A stretch of 24,088 bases of DNA from Gemmatimonadota bacterium. GTDB taxonomy: Bacteria > Gemmatimonadota > Gemmatimonadetes > Gemmatimonadales > GWC2-71-9. The notes below the pieces were generated by a model. That model saw nothing but the letters and a program-made list of their open reading frames with translations, did no database searches and was not told where the DNA came from. This document shows, in pieces, positions 15,803 through 23,524 of the stretch. The number at the start of each line of letters is the position of its first letter. The stretch's first letter is position 1. The position numbers were made by a program, and so were the translations under genes. Location: positions 1-24,088 of the forward strand of contig JAOUDR010000004.1 of the NCBI GenBank assembly GCA_029859185.1, written 5' to 3'.

Positions 15803-15963
15803 AGACGGCTAGACGGCGAGCGGTTGGTGGGTTGAAGGCTAGTGCGGAGGCGCGTTGGGATCAGACCCTTACCCCCTCCGCTTTTGCCTTTGGCCTGGCC
15901 GTCCGCTCACCGTCTTGCCGTCTCGCCGTCTGCCCTACCACCTCACCCCACCACCCAAGCTCT
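15789..15963 (+). repeat. Low-complexity inverted element 2 (units of the AGACGGC type)
   Basis: The left arm (15789-15823) has repeated CTAGACGG, GAGACGGC and AGACGGCGAGCGG. The right arm (about 15890-15963) has the inverse, GTCCGCTCACCGTCTTGCCG and CTCGCCGTCTGCC, ending CTCTAG. About 65 bases lie between. It fills the 159-bp gap between convergent ispH and fabH and supplies both stop codons or their surroundings. It could act as a two-way terminator, but there is no clear U-tract. Confidence 0.72.
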
Positions 15964-16960
15964 AGTACCTGAGCAAAGACGCCGCCCACGTAAACCCCGA
16001 CCCGAACGACGCCAGACACACCAGATCTCCCCGCTTGACCTTGCCTTCCGTGACCGCCTCACTCAGGGCAATCGGGATGCTGGCGGCCGTCGTGTTGCCA
16101 TACCGGCCGATGTTGCTGTAGACCCTCTCGTCGGGGAGATCGAGCCGCTTGCGCACGGCTTCCGTGATGCGCTCGTTCGCTTGGTGCGGCACCACGAGAG
16201 CGAGGTCGGCGGGCTTCACACCGTGGTCCGCGAGCACCTCGAGGATCACCGCGGGGAACTTGGTGATGGCGTGTCGGAACACCTCGCGCCCGTTCATGTG
16301 GATGCCGCAGCTGCCGTCTTCGATCATCTCGTTCGAGATCCACGGGCGATTTGCCGCGCCGGGCCGCTGGATGGTCAGCTCCAGGGCGTACTTTCCGTTG
16401 CTGTGCATGCGATGACCGAGGACGCGGCTGGCGCTGCCGTCGCAGACCTCGAGACAGGCGGCGCCGGCGCCGTCACCGAATAGCACGGCCGTGTCGCGTC
16501 CCTCGGTGGTGAGCCGCAGCGCCGGCGACTGCAACTCGCTGCCGATGACCAGAACGCGGTCACAGGTTCCCATGCGGATCACGCCGTCGGCCATCGCGAA
16601 CCCGTAGACGAATCCGGTGCACTGGTTCCGAATATCCATGGCCCCGACCTCGCCGAGGCCGAGCTTGTGCTGCAGCAGGACGCCGTTGCCGGGGAAGTAG
16701 AGGTCGGGCGACAGGGTGGCGAAGATCACGAACTGCACGTCCTCCGGTTTCCATCCGGCGTCGGCCAAGGCGGCCCGCGCGGCCTCAACAGCCAGGTCGG
16801 TGCAGCCCACGTCGTCCGCGGCGAAGTGGCGTTCCCGGATGCCGCTCCGCTCCTGGATCCAGGCGTCCGACGTGTCCATGAGCTGTTCGAGGTCGTGGTT
16901 TGTGACGACCCGGGGCGGGAGGTAGTGGCCCAGGCCGGCGATGCGCGTGAATCGGGTCAT
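15962..16960 (-). CDS. fabH: 3-oxoacyl-[acyl-carrier-protein] synthase III
   Basis: The protein has 332 residues. It condenses acetyl-CoA with malonyl-ACP to start fatty-acid synthesis. The Cys-His-Asn triad of KAS III is intact: Cys114 in NQCTGFVYG, His259 in VPHQANERI and Asn289 in GRYGNTTAAS. GDGAGAACL and the C-terminal SFGSGFTWAASLLRY are typical. The length is normal for FabH. The ATG at 16960 fits the conserved start (ITGLGHYLPP-like). It lies 14 bp downstream of the fumarase gene on the same strand, so the two should be cotranscribed; no other fatty-acid gene is adjacent. A starter unit other than acetyl-CoA is possible, since KAS III specificity varies. Confidence 0.96.
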   Translation of the reverse strand: MTRFTRIAGLGHYLPPRVVTNHDLEQLMDTSDAWIQERSGIRERHFAADDVGCTDLAVEAARAALADAGWKPEDVQFVIFATLSPDLYFPGNGVLLQHKLGLGEVGAMDIRNQCTGFVYGFAMADGVIRMGTCDRVLVIGSELQSPALRLTTEGRDTAVLFGDGAGAACLEVCDGSASRVLGHRMHSNGKYALELTIQRPGAANRPWISNEMIEDGSCGIHMNGREVFRHAITKFPAVILEVLADHGVKPADLALVVPHQANERITEAVRKRLDLPDERVYSNIGRYGNTTAASIPIALSEAVTEGKVKRGDLVCLASFGSGFTWAASLLRY

Positions 16961-16974
16961 TGGCTGGGCCCCTG

Positions 16975-18585
16975 TCAGAGCTGCTGGAAGAAGTCGTTGC
17001 CCTTGTCGTCCACGAGCATGAACGCCGGGAAGTCCTCCACTTCGATGCGGTAGATCGCCTCCATCCCCAGCTCGGGATACTCGAGCAGTTCCATCTTCTT
17101 GATGTGTTCCTTGGCGAGAATCGCGGCCGGGCCGCCGATCGAGCCGAGGTAGAACCCGCCGTGCTTCTGGCAGGCGTCGGTGACCTGCTTGCTGCGATTG
17201 CCCTTGGCGAGCATCACCATGGAGCCGCCGCGTGACTGGAAGAGATCCACGTACGAGTCCATCCGGCCGGCCGTGGTGGGGCCAAAGGAGCCGGACGGCA
17301 TCCCCTCCGGCGTCTTGGCCGGGCCGGCGTAGTACATGGGATGGTCCTTCACGTACTGCGGCAGATCTTCCCCCTTGTCGAGCCGCTCCTTGAGCTTCGC
17401 GTGTGCGATGTCCCGTGCCACTACGATGGGGCCCGTGAGCGCGAGTCGCGTCTTCACCGGGTGTTTGGTGAGCTCCGCGAGGATGGCGCTCATGGGACGG
17501 TTGAGGTCGATGCGGACGATCCCGCCGTCACCCGCCTTGCGAAACCGCTCGGGAATGAACCGACCGGGATTGACCTCGAGTTGCTCGAGGAAGAGTCCCT
17601 CGCGCGCGATCTTCGCCTTGATGTTGCGGTGCGCCGAGCACGAGACGCCCATCCCAACGGGGCAGGAGGCGCCGTGTCGGGGGAGCCGTACGACGCGGAC
17701 GTCGAGCGCGAAGTACTTGCCGCCGAACTGCGCGCCGATCCCGGTCTTCCAGGCATCTTCGAGGAGTTGCTGCTCGAGGTCGGTGTCGCGGAACGCGGTC
17801 CCGTAGCTGTCGCCGGAAGTCGGCAGCGTGTCGTAATAGCCCGTGCTCGCGAGCTTCACGGTCTTGAGACACGTTTCGGCCGATGTCCCGCCGACCACGA
17901 AGGCCAGGTGATACGGTGGGCAGGCCGCGGTGCCGAGCGTCTTCATCTTCTCGACCAGGAACTTCCGCAGGCTCTCGGGATTGAGGAGCGCCTTGGTCTT
18001 CTGGAAGAGGTAGGTCTTGTTGGCCGACCCGCCGCCTTTGGCCACAAAGAGGAACGAGTAGGACATTCCGTCCACGGAGTGGATGTCGATCTGGGCCGGG
18101 AGGTTGGAGCCCGAGTTCTGCTCCTGGTACGTCGTGAGCGGCAGGGTCTGCGAGTAGCGCAGGTTCTCCTGGGTGTAGGTCTCCCAGATGCCGCGCGTGA
18201 GGTACTCCTCGTCACGCACACCGGTCCAGACCTGCTGTCCCTTCTTGGCGTAGACCATCGCGGTGCCCGTGTCCTGGCAGAACGGCAGCACCATGTGGGC
18301 TGATTCCTCGGCGTTGCGCAGCATGGCCAGAGCGACGGCGCGGTCGTTGTCACTCGCCTCGGGGTCATCGAGGATGGCCGCGACCTGCGCGAGGTGTCCG
18401 GGACGCATGAGGAAGGAGACGTCGCGCATGGCCGTGCGGGCCAGGAGCACGAGCGCCTCGGGGTTCACCTTCAGGATGTCATGGCCATCGAACCGCCCAA
18501 CTGCCATGTGATCGCCGTCGAGCTTGCGGTAGGGGGTGTCGTCTTTCGCGAGGGGAAACGGGTCCTGCCAGAGGGGCTGGGTCAT
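16975..18585 (-). CDS. fumA: Fumarate hydratase, class I (Fe-S type)
   Basis: The protein has 536 residues, the full length of single-chain class I fumarases. It interconverts fumarate and malate in the TCA cycle using an oxygen-sensitive [4Fe-4S] cluster. Cluster cysteines are Cys103 (LPFCQDTGTA), Cys222 (TAACPPYH) and Cys316 (GMGVSCSAHRNIKAKI). The catalytic region GPTTAGRMDSYVD and the C-terminal HGGFYLGSIGGPAA are intact, so both the alpha and beta parts are present in one chain. A GAGGAG ribosome site (18593-18598) precedes the ATG. It is the first gene of a two-gene unit with fabH. The 126-bp region upstream must hold its promoter, but I see no clear boxes. Activity on related substrates such as tartrate or mesaconate cannot be excluded. 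Confidence 0.95.
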   Translation of the reverse strand: MTQPLWQDPFPLAKDDTPYRKLDGDHMAVGRFDGHDILKVNPEALVLLARTAMRDVSFLMRPGHLAQVAAILDDPEASDNDRAVALAMLRNAEESAHMVLPFCQDTGTAMVYAKKGQQVWTGVRDEEYLTRGIWETYTQENLRYSQTLPLTTYQEQNSGSNLPAQIDIHSVDGMSYSFLFVAKGGGSANKTYLFQKTKALLNPESLRKFLVEKMKTLGTAACPPYHLAFVVGGTSAETCLKTVKLASTGYYDTLPTSGDSYGTAFRDTDLEQQLLEDAWKTGIGAQFGGKYFALDVRVVRLPRHGASCPVGMGVSCSAHRNIKAKIAREGLFLEQLEVNPGRFIPERFRKAGDGGIVRIDLNRPMSAILAELTKHPVKTRLALTGPIVVARDIAHAKLKERLDKGEDLPQYVKDHPMYYAGPAKTPEGMPSGSFGPTTAGRMDSYVDLFQSRGGSMVMLAKGNRSKQVTDACQKHGGFYLGSIGGPAAILAKEHIKKMELLEYPELGMEAIYRIEVEDFPAFMLVDDKGNDFFQQL

Positions 18586-18711
18586 GCGGTGCTCCTCGAC
18601 CGGTCTATGTGGGACGCGCCCGTGGAAGCGGGAATCGACCCTCGAAACGTGACCGAGGGGCGGAGACGGCGCAATGGAACGCGATGCACGTCCCCGAAGG
18701 CCGGCACCACG

Positions 18712-19956
18712 TCACGATGAGGGCTTGATGAGCCGGTACAGGAGCACGCGCTCGATCTCCATCTCGTCGGTCGAATGGCCGAGGATGTAGTCGGTGCCAA
18801 TCTCGCGGACCACGAGGCGGGGAGGCGTCGTCACGTCACCCAGCCACCGTCCCTCGGGACCGAAGATGCTCCAGCGCCGCGCTTCGTCGGGTGTTCCCAA
18901 CGAGGTGCTCACCCACAGATTGCCATCGGCGTCCGTCTCGAGTTCGCCGTACGCCGGCATCGTCTCCGGATACTGGATGCTGGCATACGCATCGCGGAAC
19001 TGCTGCACGAAGGGGTTGGACTGGTCGGCCATCACGTCGGCCATGCTCGCGCGATTGGTCTCGATCTCGGCCTGCGTCACCTTGCGGGGCTCGTATGCTC
19101 TCCGCACGAGACGGGTCAGGCGGCCACTCGGCGTGTAGGCGCCAATCTCATAGGTGTCGGAGACGCCGAGGTACACGGTTCCCGGCGCCACCGCGATCGC
19201 GGTGCCCGGCGAGAACGGCACCATGACCGGCATCGGCACGCTGCGTCCCGCAAACTCGAACATCTGTACTTCGACACGCGGCCCGGGGAACAACCCGAAG
19301 GTGTCGGCCGGGATACCCGACGCGTCGACGTGCAGCACGTACACACTGTCGCGGGCGGGTCCCTCCTTGCGCGCGAACATCTCCGGGCCCACACGCACGT
19401 TGGGCTGTTGCCCGATGTACGTGCCGTCATCCAGCCGGCCGATCACCAGAATCGGGACGGGCGAGCTGGCGTCCGTCGTGCCGAAATCCCGCATGTGGCG
19501 GCCGTCGGCGTCGAACACACTGAAGCGGCGGTTCATTGCGTCGAACGTCAGCAGGCTGTCGCCGGGGACACCGAGCAGCGTCAGGAGCATCTGGAACTCG
19601 CCCGGTCCGCCGCCCTTCCTGCCCGCGCTCGTCCGGAGCGTCCCGTCGGGATCGTAGTAGCGCAGTTGCTGGGTGCCGGAGTTCGCTACCACGATGGTCC
19701 CGTCGGACAACCGGGTGACGCCGGTGATCTGGAAGAACTCGTGGTCCGGATCGCCTTCGTCCACGCCAAGCACGAGGGCTGGTTCCGCGGCAACCGTCCA
19801 TGCGTCCTCGGCGGTCCAGGCCGGCATCGCGTTCTCGACGATGGTGATGCCGGCGCTGTCGCGCGTGGCGCCGCGGTCCGACGTGGTTCCGGGGGAGTCG
19901 CCACATCCGATCGCCAACGCGACGGCGAATGTCGTAAACAGTAGGTGAGCCTGCAT
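18712..19956 (-). CDS. Six-bladed beta-propeller lipoprotein
   Basis: From the ATG at 19956 the protein has 414 residues. Its leader ends LAIGC with the lipidated Cys at 18. The body has repeated propeller strands (GTIVVANSGTQQLRYYDPDG, DSLLTFDAMNRRFSVFDADG, GTVYLGVSDTYEIGAYTPSG, GNLWVSTSLG), the pattern of NHL-like six-bladed propellers, with the GGGPGEFQ turn seen in this family. It is probably a periplasmic or surface-exposed binding protein; no catalytic residues are evident. The start at 19956 is preferred over the GTG at 19980, because GGAGG lies four bases before it and the signal peptide then begins properly. It ends 126 bp before the fumarase gene, and I see no functional link to it. 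Confidence 0.85.
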   Translation of the reverse strand: MQAHLLFTTFAVALAIGCGDSPGTTSDRGATRDSAGITIVENAMPAWTAEDAWTVAAEPALVLGVDEGDPDHEFFQITGVTRLSDGTIVVANSGTQQLRYYDPDGTLRTSAGRKGGGPGEFQMLLTLLGVPGDSLLTFDAMNRRFSVFDADGRHMRDFGTTDASSPVPILVIGRLDDGTYIGQQPNVRVGPEMFARKEGPARDSVYVLHVDASGIPADTFGLFPGPRVEVQMFEFAGRSVPMPVMVPFSPGTAIAVAPGTVYLGVSDTYEIGAYTPSGRLTRLVRRAYEPRKVTQAEIETNRASMADVMADQSNPFVQQFRDAYASIQYPETMPAYGELETDADGNLWVSTSLGTPDEARRWSIFGPEGRWLGDVTTPPRLVVREIGTDYILGHSTDEMEIERVLLYRLIKPSS

Positions 19957-20061
19957 GGGAGCCTCCGCTCTTGGACGCACGCGATCGACGCTGTCGCGAG
20001 AAAGCTGACCGCGGTGCTGGCAGGGCGCAATTTGACCCCGGCGGGCCGGTCTCCCCGGAGG

Positions 20062-20475
20062 TTACGCCGCGGTGAGGCGGAGGGAACGATGACATTGTCG
20101 GCAGGTCACGTCCCGCGACTCGCTCCAGGAACCCAAGATGTCGAGATCCTGCTCCGCTCCGCAGTCCGGACAGATTCCTCGCGCCTTCACCACGACGGCG
20201 GAGGTCTTCAGGCGCCTCACGAACGTGACGAGTCCGAACATCAGGAATCCGGGGACCAGGAGGAAGTGGGCCACCGGAATGAAAAGGGAGAGGAACGCCG
20301 CGCCCCACCACACGGCCAGTGCAGCGACGGCCCGCTTCACCCGTGCCGGACTGTCGAACGACCGAAGTTGGAGGAGTGCTTCACCTTCCCGGTCACTGTA
20401 CCCGGTCAGCCGATACCGTCGTTCCATGACCGCACTCTGCGGGCGGTCCGTCATCTGTCGCTCCCTGGCCTGCAT
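20062..20475 (-). CDS. Small membrane protein with zinc ribbon
   Basis: The protein has 137 residues. An N-terminal polar region (1-45) is followed by two hydrophobic segments (about 47-66 and 68-86) that would form a membrane hairpin, then a zinc ribbon with CPDC (102-105) and CRQC (125-128). Four cysteines at this spacing should bind one zinc. I recognise no named family; the layout suggests a membrane-tethered zinc-binding adaptor or nucleic-acid binder. The first ATG (20475) is chosen because a TACCTT box lies nine bases upstream and no Shine-Dalgarno is seen; Met8 or Met17 are also possible starts. It is a single gene between the propeller lipoprotein and the dnaE2 relic, with about 105 bp to the former in which I see nothing definite. 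Confidence 0.78.
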   Translation of the reverse strand: MQARERQMTDRPQSAVMERRYRLTGYSDREGEALLQLRSFDSPARVKRAVAALAVWWGAAFLSLFIPVAHFLLVPGFLMFGLVTFVRRLKTSAVVVKARGICPDCGAEQDLDILGSWSESRDVTCRQCHRSLRLTAA

Positions 20476-20484
20476 GGTTCAGCC

Positions 20485-20490
20485 AAGGTA
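20485..20490 (-). promoter_or_regulatory. Putative -10 box TACCTT, leaderless start of the zinc-ribbon gene
   Basis: TACCTT on the minus strand ends nine bases before the ATG at 20475. The spacing matches the ispH case. Confidence 0.45.
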
Positions 20491-20569
20491 CACCGCGCAG
20501 GCAGCGAGGAGGCTAGCCCCAGTCCTTGGAGCCCGGGGCGACGGTGCGGAGGGAGCGGAGGAGGGAAAA

Positions 20570-20711
20570 GGCGGTTAGGCGGCCAGGCGGATAGGTGGCT
20601 AGTTGTTCCGATGTTGTGTCTGCCTCGCCGCGCCAGAGCGAGCGGCCTTGGCTGTCCGCCTGTCCGCCTGACCGGCTGGCCGCCTCGGCACCGCCTGCCC
20701 GCCTGACCGCC
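20570..20711 (-). repeat. Low-complexity inverted element 3 (units GGCGGNNA), inside the dnaE2 relic
   Basis: The left arm (20570-20602) reads GGCGG units separated by TTA, CCA and ATA, ending GGTGGCTAG. The right arm (20650-20711) has the reverse complement: TGTCCGCC, TGTCCGCC, TGACC, TGGCCGCC, TGCCCGCC, TGACCGCC. About 47 bases lie between. It sits in frame within the C-terminal coding part of the dnaE2 relic. Confidence 0.72.
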
Positions 20712-21411
20712 AATCCTCGCACCTCCTCCGCAATCACGTTCACCGTCCCGTCATCCTTGGCGAGCCTGCCCTTGACCCAAAGAAATGGCTCCTCGCGGAT
20801 GGCGAGTCTGTCTCGCTCGTACACGTCGGGGTGGACGATGACGTTGGTCATGCCAGTCTCGTCTTCCATGAGAATGAATACGAAGCCTTTTGCGGTCTGG
20901 GGGCGCTGGCGGGCGACCACGAGACCCACGACTTCGAGCACCTCGCCGTGCTCATGCTCGGCGAGGTGTTTGTACTTGACGACATTCGGCGGCAGCGCGC
21001 CCGCGAGCAGACTCAACGGATGCCCGCTGGCCGCGAACCCCAGGACCGCATACTCGGCAAGCAACCGCTCGCTGGCGTCCACGCCGCCGAATCGGAGCGT
21101 GTCGTGCGGGTGATTGAGCGGCAGCTCGAGATGGCGACGCGCGCGCTTGGGATTGCGGTCCTCCTTGGGGCCGAGCCAGAGGCCCACCTGCCACAGCAGC
21201 TCACGACGAGTGAGACCGAAGTCGTCGCACGCCCCCACCCACACGAGGTGGTCGAACGCGTTACGCGTGAGCCCCGCCGGCGCGCGGCGCACGATGTCGC
21301 TCAAGCTGCGGTAGGGACCGTTGCGTTCGCGCTCCTCGACCACAGCCCCGGTGTGCTCCTCGTTCCACTCGCGGATGAAGCCGAGTCCTACGCGGACAGC
21401 CCCGCCCTCGT

Positions 21412-21470
21412 TCCCCGTCGGCAGCGGGGCCGCACTGCCGCGCTGCCGCGCTACTGCCGCGCTGCCCCGT
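21412..21470 (-). repeat. Low-complexity element 4 (units GCGCGGCA), inside the dnaE2 relic
   Basis: On the minus strand there are three to four copies of a GCGCGGCA/GTA unit, flanked by GGGGCAGCG at one end and CCCCGCTGCC at the other. It introduces the TAG that ends the first dnaE2 frame and separates the two homologous segments. It is shorter than the other three elements, with only a brief inverted arm. Confidence 0.6.
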
Positions 21471-21766
21471 CTTCTACCGTGCACCGCACGTCGCTCTTGT
21501 TGATGTCGGGGAGAAGGACCTTGACTCCATGCCGCACGGCGTCGCGGCCGAGTACGTCGATCGAGTAGAACCCCATGGGCTGGTTGTTGAACAGCGCGGC
21601 GTAATGCTCGACCGGGTGATAGTGGAACAGCCACGCCGATTGATACGCCAGCAACCCGAACGCCGCCGCCACCCATTGAATTTGCCAAGGCCCGGGGGAG
21701 TTTGCCACATGCACTCGTTCTTGCCTCCGGATGTCTTCGCGCTACCCCGGAACGCCGGCGCACAAC

Positions 21767-21839
21767 TGGCGAGTTGCCCTTGACCTGAAGAAACGGCTCC
21801 CCACGGATGGCGTGTCTGCCTCGCTTGTACACATCGCGG
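21767..21839 (-). pseudogene. Second, displaced fragment of a dnaE2-like OB-fold coding region
   Basis: This 73-base stretch matches 20758-20830 at roughly five bases in six, with one indel. Translated on the minus strand it gives YKRGRHAIRGEPFLQVKG, against YERDRLAIREEPFLWVKG in the main relic. It lies upstream of the relic, where the catalytic domains of the gene should be, so it must come from a second copy of the dnaE2 3' region. The roughly 90 bases between it and the main relic (21675-21766) show no likeness I can identify. Confidence 0.7.
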
Positions 21840-21847
21840 AGTCGATG

Positions 21848-22330
21848 TCAGAAGCTGATGTGCGAACCGATGGCGGCTGCCGGAACGGTGAGTACGTGTG
21901 CGAACACCAACCATGCCGTTGCCTGGTCACTGCGGTCCTCGGCGCCGGCACCCCCGGCCGCGAATCCGACGAGGACCGCAGCCGCGGCGCCGGCTATCAT
22001 CCCTACGATGCGGGGCTTCCGATGGCTCGCATATGCCCCCACCGTCACACCTCCCACCGCACCAACACCCGTGGTGACGAGCGACAGCGCACCGGAATTG
22101 TCGAATCGTGTTCCAACGTAGGCCCCAAGGATCGCGCCTCCCGCGGCGAGCGAAAGCTCCGCGACAAGGGAGGAGCCGCCACTGCCCTCCGCCGTGGGAA
22201 AGCGAAGGGACTTGGACCGGTGGAGACTGTGCGGCTGGAGTTGCCGCGGTGAGGATTGGGACGCCGCCGGCTGGACCACGCTCGCAACAGCGAACCCGAG
22301 TATCGCGACCGTCTGGCCCAGCGCTCTCAC
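21848..22330 (-). CDS. Gly/Ala-rich membrane or envelope protein, unknown
   Basis: From the GTG at 22330 the protein has 160 residues. A signal peptide-like start (TVAILGFAVASVVQPAASQ) is followed by a polar stretch and then three hydrophobic Gly-rich segments: LSLAAGGAILGAYVGTRF, LVTTGVGAVGGVTVGAYA and IVGMIAGAAAAVLVGFAAGG. These small-residue repeats look like glycine-zipper membrane helices. No family is recognised. The GTG overlaps the stop of the upstream lipoprotein gene (GTGA), which supports this start over the upstream ATG at 22381, whose extra residues are an out-of-frame reading of that gene's end. It is the last gene of the three-gene unit at the right end. Confidence 0.68.
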   Translation of the reverse strand: MRALGQTVAILGFAVASVVQPAASQSSPRQLQPHSLHRSKSLRFPTAEGSGGSSLVAELSLAAGGAILGAYVGTRFDNSGALSLVTTGVGAVGGVTVGAYASHRKPRIVGMIAGAAAAVLVGFAAGGAGAEDRSDQATAWLVFAHVLTVPAAAIGSHISF

Positions 22331-23487
22331 AGAATACAACTCGTAGGGAAGTAAGGATTGTACAAGTAGCAGTAGTCCCACGTCGAGAGGTCGGGGATCA
22401 CGAAGTAGGCCAAGGCGAACTCCGCTGGGTTCTCTAGGAACCAGCCGATGGGAGCACCGTCATCAGCGGAGTCGTATGCCCATGGAGGGTGCGCCTGCTG
22501 CGTAGCGGGCCAGCCAACTTTCGCCCCGAAGGTCTTTGCGTACGTGCGCCGACTGGGGTACATCCTGGCCTGAGACTGGAACGGAGTCCCGACTCCGAGA
22601 TCGAGGCGTCTCGACCAAAGGCCGCCGAGGGCGTTGACCCAGATCAGATCGTACGACACGTCCGCGTCGAACAAGCCGCTCGGAACCTCGGCAGGACGGG
22701 GCGAACCGTCGCGGCCCTGGAGCCAGTAGATGACGCCATCGCCACCGGGGAAGCTCCCCGAGGAGTCGTTTGGGACTACCTGCCATTGGGCACCGGCCGA
22801 GACTCCGTGTCCTCGCGCTTGAATCTGCACCATGGGGCGCATGAGGCCCTTGTGATTCCAGTACTGGATTGGCCCCGCCAGCGAAACCCCTGGCTGTATC
22901 CCAATCTGTCCCTGGGCCGCGGCCACGGGATCGACGTACGCCTGGAAGCCCGTGTGATACCTGGTGATGATACCCCGGAGCTTGCCCCGCAGGTCGACCG
23001 GGTCCTTTCGAACGACGAAGAGCGCTCCCTCCATGTCGTTCTCGTGATACCATTCGACCTCAACAAGGCAAGGGCCCCAAGGAGCCGGCTTGTTCTGGTG
23101 GTGGCACCAATCGCGAGGATGGAAGAAATGGTACGTCAGGAACCAGAAGTCGTCGGTTTCCGCGATGGTCGTATATGCGTATGCCTTCAACTGGGACGTG
23201 ACCAAGTTGTCCCAGTTGTCCCAGGCATCCCAGTTGCCATCGTAGTCGAAGCGCGTAATGAAGTCCGCTGCCCCGTCCGCATTCTCCGGTCGTCCGAGGG
23301 TCCACGCTCCGTCGTCAGTATCCTGAAGAACCACGGGCGCCCAATCAGCGACGATGAGACCAGTGAGGGTCTGTAGAGGAGCGATACGTGCCATCTCCTG
23401 TTGCGGTTCGCCCTGCGCTCCCGGATCGCAGGCAACCACCGCCGTCCCAGCCAGCCAGCACAGGAGTAGTTTCGAGTTGTGCCGCAT
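22327..23487 (-). CDS. Trp-rich lipoprotein of unrecognised family
   Basis: The protein has 386 residues. The leader ends VVAC with the lipidated Cys at 20. The body is unusually rich in Trp, Tyr, His and Asp: RFDYDGNWDAWDNWDNL, FWFLTYHFFHPRDWCHH, VEWYHENDMEGALFVV, VSYDLIWVNALGGLW. Several conserved-looking His, Glu and Asp residues (HPRDW, YHENDMEG) could bind metal, and the fold appears beta-rich. It vaguely recalls bacterial proteins annotated as Vps62-like, but I cannot assign it. A GGAGG site precedes the ATG. It follows the thioredoxin-like gene by 37 bp and overlaps the Gly-rich gene, so the three form one unit. It contains several Cys (including WCHH, GPCLVE and two near the end), which fits partnership with an envelope thiol protein. 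Confidence 0.78.
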   Translation of the reverse strand: MRHNSKLLLCWLAGTAVVACDPGAQGEPQQEMARIAPLQTLTGLIVADWAPVVLQDTDDGAWTLGRPENADGAADFITRFDYDGNWDAWDNWDNLVTSQLKAYAYTTIAETDDFWFLTYHFFHPRDWCHHQNKPAPWGPCLVEVEWYHENDMEGALFVVRKDPVDLRGKLRGIITRYHTGFQAYVDPVAAAQGQIGIQPGVSLAGPIQYWNHKGLMRPMVQIQARGHGVSAGAQWQVVPNDSSGSFPGGDGVIYWLQGRDGSPRPAEVPSGLFDADVSYDLIWVNALGGLWSRRLDLGVGTPFQSQARMYPSRRTYAKTFGAKVGWPATQQAHPPWAYDSADDGAPIGWFLENPAEFALAYFVIPDLSTWDYCYLYNPYFPTSCIL

Positions 23488-23524
23488 TGTGAGCCTCCAG
23501 CGAGTGTGCGGGGATTCGCCGCGA

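Larger units (their letters stand above)
20513..21674 (-). pseudogene. dnaE2: Remnant of error-prone DNA polymerase III alpha subunit (DnaE2/ImuC)
   Basis: Only the last part of a protein normally over 1000 residues remains. In one frame (21674 to about 21480) it reads AAAFGLLAYQSAWLFHYHPV, then NNQPMGFYSIDVLGRDAVRH, DINKSDVRCTVE, the C-terminal core of DnaE2. This frame meets a TAG (21451) inside repeat element 4. From about 21397 the likeness resumes in another frame: VRVGLGFIREWNEEH, FDHLVWVGACDDFGLTRREL, then the OB-fold AKGFVFILMEDETGMTNVIV and VYERDRLAIREEPFLWVKG. After VIAEEVRGL about 45 residues come from repeat element 3, followed by VAPGSKDWG, a plausible native C-terminus. The PHP and catalytic palm regions are missing. 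The ORF of 439 codons that spans this region (20513-21832) is mostly this shifted reading. ImuA and ImuB are not present nearby. A working polymerase cannot be made from it. Confidence 0.83.

Noticed and set aside
15789..15963. Element 2 as a plain intrinsic terminator
   Set aside because: The arms are long and imperfect with a 65-base spacer and no U-tract, and sister elements lie inside a gene relic. A terminator effect remains possible.
17341..18303. Plus-strand open frame of 320 codons
   Set aside because: It is the antisense shadow of the class I fumarase gene.
7195..21470. CRISPR array as an explanation of the short repeats
   Set aside because: The units are 7-10 bases, occur in both orientations and have no uniform spacers; no cas gene is nearby.
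20513..21832. A 439-codon intact gene
   Set aside because: The first 145 codons are a displaced OB fragment followed by a shifted reading of the polymerase core; only the later part is in the true frame.
22489..23376. Plus-strand open frame of 295 codons
   Set aside because: It is opposite the Trp-rich lipoprotein, which has a signal peptide, a ribosome site and tight spacing with its neighbours.
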